This document shows, in pieces, positions 25,117 through 34,184 of a DNA stretch of 64,000 bases. Within the stretch, counting starts at the first letter, position 1. Every line of letters begins with the position of its first letter. Source of the DNA: Bacillota bacterium (lineage in GTDB: Bacteria > Bacillota > Clostridia > Peptostreptococcales > Anaerovoracaceae); NCBI GenBank assembly GCA_017442785.1, contig JAFRZB010000033.1:23220-87219 (forward strand). Reading direction: 5' to 3'. Below the pieces are notes generated by a model, which was not told where the DNA came from, ran no database searches, and was given only the letters and a program-made list of their open reading frames with translations. The position numbers were made by a program, and so were the translations under genes.

Positions 25117-26165
25117 GGACTTTAAAGAAGCTCTGCCTTCTGAACGGCGTCACTGGCTCCGAGGAGGAGGTGCGCGGATACATAAAGGCGCGCGCTCTCA
25201 AATACACGGACGACGTCCGCGAGGACCGCATGGGGAACCTCATTGTCGTAAAGCGCGCAGGATCGCAGCTCCAAAGAGAAGACGCCACGCTTCCTAAGCT
25301 GATGCTTGCTGCCCACATGGACGAGGTAGGGTTCATGATCTCGCAGATAACGGACGCGGGCTACCTTAAGTTCATGCCCGTGGGCGGCATAGACCCTCGC
25401 ATAGCCTTCAACAGGCGCGTGCGCGTAGGAGAAAGGAAGATACCCGGAGTTACCGGCCTTAAGGCGGTGCACCAGACTCCCGAGGAGGAGCGACTGGACA
25501 TACCCAAGTGGAGCTCCATGTACATAGACATAGGCGCAAAGGACAGGGCTGAGGCCGAAAAGCTGGTGAGCATAGGTGACGCTGTAGCCTTCGAGAGCGA
25601 TTTCGCGTACTTCGGCAAAGCAGACGGATACATCAAGGCCAAGGCAATAGACGACCGTTTCGGCTGCGCCGTGATGCTGACGCTCCTGGAAAAGGACCTC
25701 CCCATGGATGTTACCTTTGTATTTACCGTCCAGGAGGAGATAGGCACCAGAGGAGCGCTTGCCGCAGGCTGGTCCGTTGCCCCGGACATTGCGCTGATAC
25801 TGGAGGGCACCACCTCCGCCGATCTTGCGGGGGTAGCAGGCCACAAGAAGGTCACCCGCCTGGGCGAAGGCCCGGTGCTGGGCTTCATGGACGCGGGCAC
25901 TATCTACGACCGCGGGCTGTTTGAAGCCTTAAGAGACCTTGCAACTGAAAATAAGTTGCCGTGGCAGATCAAGGGCAGGATAGCAGGAGGCACGGACGCC
26001 TCCGCAGTCCAGAAGAGCCGCGCAGGCGTAAGAGTTGCAAGCATCTCCGCACCCGTGCGCAGCATCCACTGCCCCAACAGCGTGGCAAAGATCTCCGACA
26101 TTAAGCAGAGCCTTAAGCTGGCGGAGCTGTTCATAGACGCCGTGGCGTCCGGTAGGATAAGATAG
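25110..26165 (+). CDS. M42-family aminopeptidase, tandem copy 2
   Basis: The start at 25110, seven bases inside the previous gene and behind AAAGGAGG, gives 351 residues; the longer frame from 25029 would overlap the first copy by nearly 90 bp. Metal and catalytic motifs are LAAHMDEVGFMI, KAIDDRFGCAVM, TVQEEIGTRGALAAG, the third ligand region LEGTTSAD, and SIHCPNSVAKI. This is the most canonical M42 sequence of the set. The gene contains a GCAACT/AGTTGC palindrome near 25937, one of several in the window. Confidence 0.9.
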   Translation: MLRTLKKLCLLNGVTGSEEEVRGYIKARALKYTDDVREDRMGNLIVVKRAGSQLQREDATLPKLMLAAHMDEVGFMISQITDAGYLKFMPVGGIDPRIAFNRRVRVGERKIPGVTGLKAVHQTPEEERLDIPKWSSMYIDIGAKDRAEAEKLVSIGDAVAFESDFAYFGKADGYIKAKAIDDRFGCAVMLTLLEKDLPMDVTFVFTVQEEIGTRGALAAGWSVAPDIALILEGTTSADLAGVAGHKKVTRLGEGPVLGFMDAGTIYDRGLFEALRDLATENKLPWQIKGRIAGGTDASAVQKSRAGVRVASISAPVRSIHCPNSVAKISDIKQSLKLAELFIDAVASGRIR

Positions 26166-26202
26166 CGACAATACCGCTTCCCGAGGAAGAAAGGATCCCG
26201 GA

Positions 26203-27228
26203 ATGGATATCACAGAAACACTTAAAACTCTCAGCGCTTGCTACGGGCCGTCCGGCTGCGAGACCGGCATAAGGGAAAAGATAGCTGAGCTGGCTGCTCC
26301 GTACGCGGACAGGATATATACGGATGTGATGGGAAACCTCATAGCCGTAAAGAGCCCCTCCGCAAAGGACGACAGCATTGCTCCGGCGGACTTTCCTCGC
26401 CTGATGTTTGCGGCCCACATGGACTCCGTTGGGCTTATGGTAACATATATAGAAGAGAGCGGTCTGCTGCGCTTCGGCGCGGTGGGCGTGCCGGACCTTG
26501 CGAGCCTTAAGGCTGCCGCCGTGCGCTTTGAGAACGGCACCTCAGGTACCGTAGGCTGGGACGCGGACGCCAAGGAGCCCTCCGCGGACAGCATGTTCAT
26601 AGACATAGGAGCAAAGAGCCGCAAGGAAGCGGAAGAGCGCGTACGCTGCGGAGACATTGCCGTATACGACGCCCCGGCAAGGGCGCTTGGCAGGGACCGC
26701 ATCGCAGGCCCCTACATGGACAACAGGGCGGGCGTTGCCGCTCAGCTTCTTGCGATGGAGCTTCTGAAGGCTCCGAAGTACGAGTGCTTCTTCGTATTTA
26801 CCGCGCAGGAAGAGGTTGGACACCGCGGAGCCAAGCCGGCGGTCTTCGGGATAGACCCGCAGTATGCCGTAGTCTGCGACACCACCTATTCGGACGACAT
26901 TCCAGGCTCCAAACATGTGGGGACTGCGGTCCTCGGCGGCGGCGCTGCCGTAAAGGTGATGGATAAGTCCGTCATCTGCCATCCGGAGATGGTGAGCGCG
27001 CTTAAGGCCGTAGCAGGAAAAAAGAAGATCCCCTGCCAGACAGACATAATCCAGAAGGGAGGCACGGACGGATCCGATATGCGAAAGAATGCCTCCGGTG
27101 TCTGGACAGGCGGAGTTTCCATAGCGACTCGCTGCATCCACTCCCCGCAGGAGGTCTGCAGCATATCAGACATCGAGGCTGCCGGAAGGCTGATGGCCGC
27201 CTTCGCAGAGACAAAGCCGGGGTTTTGA
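26203..27228 (+). CDS. M42-family aminopeptidase, tandem copy 3
   Basis: The 341-residue protein has FAAHMDSVGLMV, YMDNRAGVAAQLLAM, TAQEEVGHRGAKPAV, VVCDTTYSDD and TRCIHSPQEVCS in M42 order. In place of the common DDR at the bridging aspartate it has MDNR, which keeps the metal-binding Asp but changes its neighbour. Copies 1 to 3 are only moderately similar to one another by eye, so this is an old divergence of specificities, not recent duplication. It has an AAAGG ribosome site and follows copy 2 by 37 bp. Confidence 0.88.
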   Translation: MDITETLKTLSACYGPSGCETGIREKIAELAAPYADRIYTDVMGNLIAVKSPSAKDDSIAPADFPRLMFAAHMDSVGLMVTYIEESGLLRFGAVGVPDLASLKAAAVRFENGTSGTVGWDADAKEPSADSMFIDIGAKSRKEAEERVRCGDIAVYDAPARALGRDRIAGPYMDNRAGVAAQLLAMELLKAPKYECFFVFTAQEEVGHRGAKPAVFGIDPQYAVVCDTTYSDDIPGSKHVGTAVLGGGAAVKVMDKSVICHPEMVSALKAVAGKKKIPCQTDIIQKGGTDGSDMRKNASGVWTGGVSIATRCIHSPQEVCSISDIEAAGRLMAAFAETKPGF

Positions 27229-27274
27229 CGGGATGTAGCGGAGCTTCGTTTAATATAATTTACTTTATTACACT

Positions 27275-27871
27275 ATGATGAACCACTGCGGCACCAAAAC
27301 ACTGAATACCGACCGTCTCGTCCTGAGGCAGTTCACCCCGGACGACGCACAGGCCATGTTCGACAACTGGGCAAAGGACCCGGAGGTGACCAGGTTCCTG
27401 ACCTGGCAGCCCCACGAAAACGCGGAGATCACGCGCAGGTTACTTCAGCAGTGGGTGGAGGGATACAAAGATCCCAAGTACTACCAGTGGGCCATCTGCC
27501 CTAAGGAGCTCGGAGAGCCCATAGGCTCCATCTCCGTCGTAAGCATGAACGACGAGCGCGACATAGTGAGCATAGGCTACTGCATAGGGCGCAGGTGGTG
27601 GCATCAGGGCATTACCAGCGAGGCCTTCGCGGCGGTCATAAAATACCTGTTCGAGGAGGTAGGCGTAAACCGCCTGGAGGCGCGCCACAACGTCAACAAC
27701 CCCAACTCGGGACGCGTCATGAAAAAGTGCGGCCTCACCTGCGAGGGCACCCTGAGACAGGCATCGACGGACAACACAGGGATCATGGACCTTTCCGTAT
27801 GGAGCATACTGCGCAGCGAATACGAGGCCATGGCATCGCGGACCAACTACCAAAACCGAGGACCGGAATGA
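27275..27871 (+). CDS. GNAT-family N-acetyltransferase, RimJ/RimL-like
   Basis: The 198-residue protein begins LNTDRLVLRQFTPDDAQAMFDNWAKDPEVTRFLTW, the typical start of RimJ/RimL-type acetyltransferases. The acetyl-CoA region IVSIGYCIGRRWWHQGITSEAFAAVIKYLFEEVGVNRLEARHNVNNPNSGRVMKKCG is complete. It may acetylate protein N-termini or small amines; the substrate is not predictable. TATAAT lies 15 bp before the first ATG and no ribosome site is present, so the mRNA leader would be under ten bases. Two ATG codons stand at 27275 and 27278. Its stop overlaps the HAD gene start. Confidence 0.87.
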   Translation: MMNHCGTKTLNTDRLVLRQFTPDDAQAMFDNWAKDPEVTRFLTWQPHENAEITRRLLQQWVEGYKDPKYYQWAICPKELGEPIGSISVVSMNDERDIVSIGYCIGRRWWHQGITSEAFAAVIKYLFEEVGVNRLEARHNVNNPNSGRVMKKCGLTCEGTLRQASTDNTGIMDLSVWSILRSEYEAMASRTNYQNRGPE

Positions 27872-28743
27872 AGAAACTGTTTTTACTGGACATGGACGGC
27901 ACCATCTACCTGGGCGAGAGGCTCTTTGATGGCACCGCGGATTTCCTGTCGTGGATAAGGGCAAACGGCGGACAGTACGCCTTCCTTACCAACAACAGCT
28001 CCCGCGGCATAGAGGGGTATCTTGCCAAGATGGAGCGCATGGGGATACCGCAGAGCGCGGACAATTTCCTGACCTCCGCGGACGCGACGATAGACTATCT
28101 TAAGAAGACCTACGCGCCTTTCGCGCCGGGAAAGAAAAACGATCCACCCGCGGCATACTACGTCTGCGGCACGGAGAACCTCAAGGGACAGCTGCGCGCG
28201 GCAGGGCTGAAAGTCCTTGCAAATGAAGAGCTTTCGGCGTTTTTCGATGCCCGCGGGAAAAGCGGAGAAGATGGCAACTGCAATTCAGTTGCGCCTCCCG
28301 TGGTGCTCCTCGGCTACGATACTGAGCTCACCTATGAAAAGCTCGTAAACTGCGTGCGCCTTCTGGACATGGGCGCGGACTACGTGTCCACCCACCCGGA
28401 TCTGGTATGCCCGACAGAAAACGGCAGCGAGCCGGACGTGGGGCTCGTCATCCACAGCCTTAAGGTCTGTACCGGCAGAGAGCCTGTCATAATAGGAAAG
28501 CCGCAGCCGCAGATGGTCTATTCCGCGCTCAGGAAATACGGCGCGGCGCCGGAGGAGACCGTTCTCATAGGCGACCGCCTCTACACGGACATAGCCTGCG
28601 GCAACAACGCCGGCATAGACACCATACTGGTGCTCTCCGGCGAAGGCAAGGAGGAAGACTGCGAAAAGTACGGCGTTCAGCCGACTTACATATATGAGAA
28701 CATCGCCGCGGTCCTGGCGGACTTAAGGGCCGGAAAACTGTAA
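27868..28743 (+). CDS. HAD-superfamily hydrolase, NagD/class IIA type
   Basis: The 291-residue phosphatase has the nucleophile motif LLDMDGTIYLG, motif II in AFLTNNSSRG, the lysine in IIGKPQPQM, and motif IV in VLIGDRLYTDIACG, with a C2a cap between. The closest named relatives hydrolyse sugar phosphates, nucleotides or glycerol-3-phosphate. Given the downstream glycerophosphodiester genes, a phosphoglycerol substrate is possible but is inference. An unusual stretch of about 20 residues (near 128-147, KSGEDGNCNSVAPP) contains a DNA palindrome and looks inserted. Start at 27868 overlaps the GNAT stop (ATGA). Confidence 0.87.
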   Translation: MKKLFLLDMDGTIYLGERLFDGTADFLSWIRANGGQYAFLTNNSSRGIEGYLAKMERMGIPQSADNFLTSADATIDYLKKTYAPFAPGKKNDPPAAYYVCGTENLKGQLRAAGLKVLANEELSAFFDARGKSGEDGNCNSVAPPVVLLGYDTELTYEKLVNCVRLLDMGADYVSTHPDLVCPTENGSEPDVGLVIHSLKVCTGREPVIIGKPQPQMVYSALRKYGAAPEETVLIGDRLYTDIACGNNAGIDTILVLSGEGKEEDCEKYGVQPTYIYENIAAVLADLRAGKL

Positions 28744-28770
28744 ACAAGCTCAAGACTCAGGAGGAAACCC

Positions 28771-30105
28771 ATGAAGCTCAACAACAAACGGACCATACTG
28801 GTAGGACTGGCGTTCCTGTCCATCTGCGCGTTCTGGCAGATGTACGACAACGTTGTTCCGCTTATCCTCAAACAGACCTTCCACATGAACGAAACGCTCG
28901 CCGGCGTCATCATGGGGGCTGACAATGTGCTCGCTCTGTTCCTGCTGCCTTTCTTCGGCACCCTTTCGGACCGCACAAATACAAAGATAGGAAAGCGCAT
29001 GCCGTTCATCATTTTCGGAAGCGCGGCGGCGATCATCCTGATGAACCTTCTTCCCTTCCTCGACAACAGCTATGCAGCCGTGCCCGCAAACGGGAAGATC
29101 GTTGTCTTCGTAATTCTGCTGGGCCTTCTGCTGATAGCTATGGGCACCTACAGATCACCGGCGGTCGCACTCATGCCGGACGTAACTCCCAAGCCGCTGC
29201 GCTCCAAGGCCAACGCCATAATCAACCTGATGGGAGCAGTCGGAGGGATCATCTATCTCGGAATAACCTCGGTCATGTACCCGAACTCCAAGACGCAGGG
29301 ACTGGACCACGTAAACTATCAGCCGCTGTTCATAATAGTGGCTGCCATAATGCTCGTCGCTATAATCCTCCTCTACTTTACCATTAAAGAGCCGAAACTT
29401 GTCGCGGAAAACAAGGCGCTCGAAGAAAAGCACCCCGAATGGAACCTGGCCGAGGACGACGGAAGCGGTCATGAGATCCTTCCTCCTGCGGTAAAGAAAA
29501 GCCTCGGATTCCTGCTTGCATCCATCGCGCTGTGGTTCATTGGCTATAACGGCGTTACCACCTGGTGGACCAACTATGTTGCAGAAGTCATGGGACAGGG
29601 CCTCGGCGGCGCGTCCACGTGCCTTATGGTCGCCACCGGAGGCGCTATCATATCCTACATTCCGATAGGCATAATCGCCTCCAAAATTGGCAGAAAAACG
29701 ACTATCCGCATAGGCATAGTGCTGCTTGCGGCCTGCTTTGCTCTCGGATACGTCCTTACGACAACCTCAGATCATATCACTGTGATCATGTTCATAGTTT
29801 TCGCCCTTGTAGGCTTTGCCTGGGCGGCGATAAACGTAAACTCCCTGCCTATGGTCGTCGAGATGTGCAAGGGAAGCGACATAGGCAAGTTCACCGGCTA
29901 CTACTACACCGCCTCCATGGCGGCTCAGGTAGTGACCCCCGCGCTTGCAGGCACACTCATGAGGAGCATCAGCTACAAGGTGCTCTTCCCGTACGCGGCC
30001 GTGTTCGTGGCGCTGTCCTTCGTCACCATGAGCTTCGTAAAGCACGGCGACTCCAAGGCCGAGGCCAAGAAGGGCCTTGCCGCCTTCGAGGACATGGACG
30101 ATTAA
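28771..30105 (+). CDS. MFS transporter
   Basis: The 444-residue protein has twelve predicted membrane helices. FLLPFFGTLSDRTNTKIGKRMPFI between helices 2 and 3 is the conserved MFS loop motif GxxSDRxxxxxGRR. A hydrophilic central loop runs from about residue 205 to 245. It most resembles sugar or SLC45-type MFS carriers of Clostridia. The operon around it processes glycerophosphodiesters, so it could import such a compound, but it lacks the obvious GlpT-type signature. A GGAGG site lies 7 bp upstream, 27 bp after the HAD gene. Confidence 0.87.
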   Translation: MKLNNKRTILVGLAFLSICAFWQMYDNVVPLILKQTFHMNETLAGVIMGADNVLALFLLPFFGTLSDRTNTKIGKRMPFIIFGSAAAIILMNLLPFLDNSYAAVPANGKIVVFVILLGLLLIAMGTYRSPAVALMPDVTPKPLRSKANAIINLMGAVGGIIYLGITSVMYPNSKTQGLDHVNYQPLFIIVAAIMLVAIILLYFTIKEPKLVAENKALEEKHPEWNLAEDDGSGHEILPPAVKKSLGFLLASIALWFIGYNGVTTWWTNYVAEVMGQGLGGASTCLMVATGGAIISYIPIGIIASKIGRKTTIRIGIVLLAACFALGYVLTTTSDHITVIMFIVFALVGFAWAAINVNSLPMVVEMCKGSDIGKFTGYYYTASMAAQVVTPALAGTLMRSISYKVLFPYAAVFVALSFVTMSFVKHGDSKAEAKKGLAAFEDMDD

Positions 30106-30108
30106 AAC

Positions 30109-30663
30109 ATGAAGATCAAACTCAACTCGCCGCTGATACTAGGCTTCGTGTTCTTAAGCCTTGCGGCAATGATACTGAATATTACGACCGGCGGCGCAAG
30201 CAACCGCCTGCTGTTTATGACCTACCGCAGCTCGCTTGCGGACCCGCTCACCTACGTGCGCTTTTTCGGGCACGCGCTGGGGCACAGCGGCTGGCAGCAC
30301 TACATAGGCAACATGTCCTACATCCTGCTGCTGGGGCCCATGCTGGAGGAAAAGTACGGCGCCAGAAGGCTGCTCGGGGTGATGGCCCTCACAGCGCTGA
30401 TCACCGGCCTTGTGAACTACTTCTTCTTCCCGCACGTGGCGCTCTGCGGCGCAAGCGGGGTGGTGTTCGCGTTCATACTCATGACGTCCTTCACCAGCTT
30501 TAAGAAGGGAGAGATACCGATAACCTTCATTCTGGTCGCGATCGTATATCTTGGGCAGCAAGTGTACGATGGACTATTCATAAAGGACAATATATCGAAC
30601 ATGGCCCACATAGTGGGCGGCATAGTCGGCGCTGTTTCCGGCTACATGATGAGAAAGAAATAA
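30109..30663 (+). CDS. Rhomboid-family intramembrane serine protease
   Basis: The 184-residue protein has about six membrane helices. HSGWQHYIGNMSYILLLGPMLEEKYG (about residues 62-87) is the loop and helix 2 of rhomboids, the catalytic serine is in CGASGVVFAFIL (about 117), and the catalytic histidine in NMAHIVGGIVGA (about 167). All needed residues are present, so it is probably active and cleaves a membrane protein within or near the bilayer. The target is unknown. The gene is three bases after the MFS stop and three before the glycerophosphodiesterase gene, so the unit is tightly packed. Confidence 0.9.
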   Translation: MKIKLNSPLILGFVFLSLAAMILNITTGGASNRLLFMTYRSSLADPLTYVRFFGHALGHSGWQHYIGNMSYILLLGPMLEEKYGARRLLGVMALTALITGLVNYFFFPHVALCGASGVVFAFILMTSFTSFKKGEIPITFILVAIVYLGQQVYDGLFIKDNISNMAHIVGGIVGAVSGYMMRKK

Positions 30664-30665
30664 TA

Positions 30666-31448
30666 ATGCACGAATTCTTTAACGGCCGCACAGGCCACCC
30701 AAAACTAGAAGAGCTCAGAAAGTTCAAATACGCACACAGGGGCTTCCACGACAAGCCTCAGATACCGGAGAACTCGCTGGGGGCTTTCATAAGAGCCATC
30801 AGGAACCGGTTCGGAGCGGAGCTGGACGTACACCTTACCAAAGACGGCAAGCTGGTGGTGTTCCACGACGACACCACGGACCGCTGCACAGGGCAGCCCG
30901 GAACCATAGAGGAGCGCACCCTGGAGGAAGTGCGGGCGCTGCGCCTTGAGGGCACCAACGAGAAGATACCGCTCTTCAACGAGGTGCTGACCCTCTTTGA
31001 GGACAGCGGCTATCCGCTGATAATAGAGCTCAAGGTGGTGGGCGGCAACTACGAGGAGCTCGCAAAGGCCGTATGCGAGAGGCTGGACAGCTACAAGGGG
31101 CTCTTCTGCATCGAGAGCTTCGATCCAAGAGCCATAAAAGCCGTAAGGCTGCTCCGCCCCGACATAGTCCGCGGGCAGCTCTCATCGGATTTCGTTAAGG
31201 ATCCCGGCACGTCACCAAAGAATACGCGCTGGCTGCTCACGAACCTTAAGCTGGACTTCCTGTCCAGGCCGGATTTCGTGGCGTACAACTTTGAATACAG
31301 GGACAACCCCGCCTTCAGGAAGGCCGTCCGCAAAGGGATACAGGGAGTCGCCTGGACCATTCATACACCCGAAGACTATAAAGAGGCCGAAAGGCTTGGA
31401 TATATAAGTATTTTTGAGAGGTTCGATCCAAATGAACAAGAATTATGA
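30666..31448 (+). CDS. Glycerophosphodiester phosphodiesterase
   Basis: The 260-residue TIM-barrel protein shows YAHRGFHDKPQIPENSLGAF with the catalytic His-Arg, ELDVHLTKDGKLVVFHDDTTDRCTG with metal ligands and the second His, the Glu in IIELKVVGG, and GVAWTIHTPEDYKEAERLG near the end. It lacks a signal peptide, so it would act in the cytoplasm on imported glycerophosphodiesters, releasing glycerol-3-phosphate and an alcohol. The glycerol-3-phosphate would feed the flavoprotein genes downstream, whose first start codon overlaps its 3' end by 17 bp. Confidence 0.92.
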   Translation: MHEFFNGRTGHPKLEELRKFKYAHRGFHDKPQIPENSLGAFIRAIRNRFGAELDVHLTKDGKLVVFHDDTTDRCTGQPGTIEERTLEEVRALRLEGTNEKIPLFNEVLTLFEDSGYPLIIELKVVGGNYEELAKAVCERLDSYKGLFCIESFDPRAIKAVRLLRPDIVRGQLSSDFVKDPGTSPKNTRWLLTNLKLDFLSRPDFVAYNFEYRDNPAFRKAVRKGIQGVAWTIHTPEDYKEAERLGYISIFERFDPNEQEL

Positions 31449-32925
31449 TGTAGTCATCATCGGCTGCGGCACCAGCGGGGCTGCCATAGCGTACACGCTC
31501 TCAAAGTACGACCTTAGGGTGGCCGTACTTGAAAAGGAGAACGATGTAGCCATGGGCACCACCCGCGCAAACTCCGGCATACTGCACGCCGGCTACGACC
31601 CGGAGCCAGGAACACTGATGGCGAAGCTGAACGTAAGAGGCGTGGAGATCGCCAGGGAGCTGGCCGATAAGCTGGGCTACATGTACAAGCCGGTAGGATC
31701 CCTGGTACTGGCCTTCTCCGGACACGACGTCAAGACCATCAAGACCCTTAAGGCCCGCGGAGACGCCAACGGCGTAAAGGGCTGCAGGATACTCACCAAG
31801 GAAGAGGTCCAGCAGATGGAGCCCATGGTGTCCGAGAACGTGGTGGCCGCGCTCTACGCGCCGTCCGCCATATGCAGCCCCTGGGAGCTGTGCCTGTGCA
31901 TGGCAGAGACCGCCGTCCTTAACGGGACAGACCTGCTGCTGGAGACGGAAGTCGTTGATATTTCAAGGGAAAAAGACGGCGACTGGAAAGTAGTTGCCGC
32001 AAGGAACCTTGATCCTCTTACCCAGGCAGACGCAAAGGACAGAAAGAGCACGGAGCTTCTGGAGTTCTCGGCGCGCTTCGTGATAAACGCTGCCGGACTG
32101 TACGCGGACAAGGTCCACGACATGGCCGCACCGCACAGCTTCGACATAATCCCCAGCCGCGGCGAGTACTACCTCCTGGACAAGGCCGAGGGCTTCCGCG
32201 CAAGGCACACGATATTCCAGTGCCCGGACGAGAACGGCAAGGGCGTGCTGGTATCCCCCACGGTACACGGCAACCTTATAGTAGGGCCCAACTCCGAAAA
32301 GTCCAGGCCGGACGACTACAGCACCACCTCCGAGGGCCAGGCCTACGTAAAGAAGGCCTCCGCAAAGTCCGTCCCGAGCGTCGATTTCAGGAACAACATA
32401 AGGAACTTCGCGGGGATACGAGCCAAATCCGACAGAGCGGACTTCATAATAGAAGAGGCAAAGGGTGCGGAGAACTTCATAGACGTGGCGGGCATTTGCT
32501 CGCCGGGACTCTCCTCCGCGCCGGCCATAGGCGAATACGTGGCGGAGCTGCTTGCCGGCAAGGGCCTTGCTCTTAAGCAAAAGCCGGGAGAGATGAAATA
32601 CTACCGCAAGCCCGCGCATTTCAAGGATCTGAGCGCGGACGAGAAGAACGCCCTGATAGCAAAGGATCCCAGCTACGGCCGCGTGGTCTGCCGCTGCGAG
32701 AGCATTACGGAAGGCGAGATGCGCGACACCTTCGGCTCCCCCATACCGCCGCGCTCCGTGGATGCCATAAAGAGGCGCACCATGGCCGGCCAGGGAAGAT
32801 GCCAGGGCGGCTTCTGCGGCCCGCAGGTAGTAAAGATACTTGCCGAGAACCTCGGTCTTACGGAGGACAGGATACTCCAGAACGCCGCAGGGTCCTGGAT
32901 GGTAATAAGGAAGGAGGACCGCTGA
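31432..32925 (+). CDS. FAD-dependent glycerol-3-phosphate dehydrogenase-like protein with C-terminal BFD-type [2Fe-2S] domain
   Basis: From the ATG at 31432 (GAGAGG site upstream) this is 497 residues. The N-terminus DVVIIGCGTSGAAIAYTLSKY binds FAD, and ANSGILHAGYDPEPGTLMAKL follows, as in GlpA and LhgO. FIDVAGICSPGLSSAPAIGEYVAELL closes the oxidase domain. The C-terminal part has four cysteines arranged VVCRCESI and RCQGGFCGPQV, the BFD-like iron-sulfur domain found in GlpA and in Clostridial relatives. It would oxidise glycerol-3-phosphate to dihydroxyacetone phosphate. With the next two genes it forms a conserved GlpABC-like trio. Confidence 0.9.
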   Translation: MNKNYDVVIIGCGTSGAAIAYTLSKYDLRVAVLEKENDVAMGTTRANSGILHAGYDPEPGTLMAKLNVRGVEIARELADKLGYMYKPVGSLVLAFSGHDVKTIKTLKARGDANGVKGCRILTKEEVQQMEPMVSENVVAALYAPSAICSPWELCLCMAETAVLNGTDLLLETEVVDISREKDGDWKVVAARNLDPLTQADAKDRKSTELLEFSARFVINAAGLYADKVHDMAAPHSFDIIPSRGEYYLLDKAEGFRARHTIFQCPDENGKGVLVSPTVHGNLIVGPNSEKSRPDDYSTTSEGQAYVKKASAKSVPSVDFRNNIRNFAGIRAKSDRADFIIEEAKGAENFIDVAGICSPGLSSAPAIGEYVAELLAGKGLALKQKPGEMKYYRKPAHFKDLSADEKNALIAKDPSYGRVVCRCESITEGEMRDTFGSPIPPRSVDAIKRRTMAGQGRCQGGFCGPQVVKILAENLGLTEDRILQNAAGSWMVIRKEDR

Positions 32926-32926
32926 C

Positions 32927-34180
32927 ATGTACGATCTCATAATCATAGGCGGCGGCCCGGCGGGTCTTGCGGCAGCTGTAAAGGCAAAGGAATGCGGCCT
33001 TAAGAAGGTAATGATATGCGAGCGCAGCACGGAGCTGGGCGGCATACTCAACCAGTGCATACACAACGGCTTCGGCCTTACGTACTTTAAGGAAGAGCTG
33101 ACAGGCCCCGAATACGCGTCCCGCTTCATAGACATGCTAAAGGAGACGGACGTTGAAGTGCGCACGGATACCATGGTCCTGGACATCTCCCCTGAAAAGG
33201 AGGTCCACATGGTGAGCCCCGCCATGGGCTACAGGGTGGAGAAGGCTAAGGCCGTCATCCTGGCCATGGGCTGCAGGGAGAGATCCCGCGGAGCGCTCAG
33301 CATACCCGGGACCAGACCTGCCGGTGTCTACACCGCCGGCGCGGCCCAGAAGTACGTAAACATCGACGGCTACCTGCCCGGACGCAGGGTCGTGATACTC
33401 GGAAGCGGCGACATAGGCCTGATTATGGCGCGCCGCCTTACCCTGGAGGGCTGCAAGGTCCTGGCCTGCGTGGAGCTGAATGAGTACTCCTCCGGCCTTA
33501 ACAGGAACATAGTGCAGTGCCTCAACGACTACGACATACCGCTGCTGCTCTCCCACACCGTCACCAACATCAGCGGCGACAGGCGCGTGGAGCGCGTGAC
33601 GGTCTCCGAGGTGGACAACAAGACGAAGCAGCCCATACCCGGAACGGAGCAGTACTTCGACTGCGACACCCTGCTCCTGTCCGTAGGCCTCATCCCCGAG
33701 AACGAGCTCTCCCGCGACGCCGGGATCAACCTTGACCCGCGCACCAAGGGACCGTACGTGTACGACAACATGGAGACCTCCCTTCCGGGCGTGTTCGCCT
33801 GCGGAAACGTCCTCCATGTGCACGACCTCGTGGACTTCGTTACCCAGGAGGCCCAGAGAGCCGCTGCAGCCGCGGCGGAATACGTAAAGAAGGGCCAGCC
33901 CGAGCGCGGCGAGGTCCTGGACGTTAAGACCGCCGGCGGTGTCACCTACACGGTGCCCCAGCAGATCTGCCCCGCGGACCTGGAGGGCGACACCAAGGTG
34001 TCCTTCAGGGTAAACAGGGTGTTCGGAAAGTCCAGGATAGTGGTAAGCAGCGGAGACAGGGAACTGTTTACCCAGAAGAAGCCGTTCATGATGCCCGGCG
34101 AGATGCAGAACGTGATGCTGCCCGCGGACATACTGAAGGCGGCGGAAGACAGCATAACGGTAGAGGCCAGGGAGGACTGA
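32927..34180 (+). CDS. NAD(P)/FAD-dependent oxidoreductase partner of the glycerol-3-phosphate dehydrogenase
   Basis: The 417-residue pyridine nucleotide-disulphide oxidoreductase-type protein has two dinucleotide-binding motifs: DLIIIGGGPAGLAAAVKAKECG at the start and RRVVILGSGDIGLIMARRL near residue 147. AKAVILAMGCRERSRGALSIPGTRPAGVYTAGAAQ and PGVFACGNVLHVHDLVDFVTQEAQRAA are typical. It probably carries electrons from the preceding dehydrogenase to an acceptor through FAD and NAD. GGAGG lies upstream, and the gene starts one base after the previous stop. The tail (about residues 330-417) is a beta domain special to this family. Confidence 0.88.
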   Translation: MYDLIIIGGGPAGLAAAVKAKECGLKKVMICERSTELGGILNQCIHNGFGLTYFKEELTGPEYASRFIDMLKETDVEVRTDTMVLDISPEKEVHMVSPAMGYRVEKAKAVILAMGCRERSRGALSIPGTRPAGVYTAGAAQKYVNIDGYLPGRRVVILGSGDIGLIMARRLTLEGCKVLACVELNEYSSGLNRNIVQCLNDYDIPLLLSHTVTNISGDRRVERVTVSEVDNKTKQPIPGTEQYFDCDTLLLSVGLIPENELSRDAGINLDPRTKGPYVYDNMETSLPGVFACGNVLHVHDLVDFVTQEAQRAAAAAAEYVKKGQPERGEVLDVKTAGGVTYTVPQQICPADLEGDTKVSFRVNRVFGKSRIVVSSGDRELFTQKKPFMMPGEMQNVMLPADILKAAEDSITVEARED

Positions 34181-34184
34181 TGAG

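Noticed and set aside
31414-31440. tRNA-like GGTTCGATCC
   Set aside because: It is coding sequence for the end of the glycerophosphodiesterase (RFDPNEQEL); no acceptor stem or other arms surround it.
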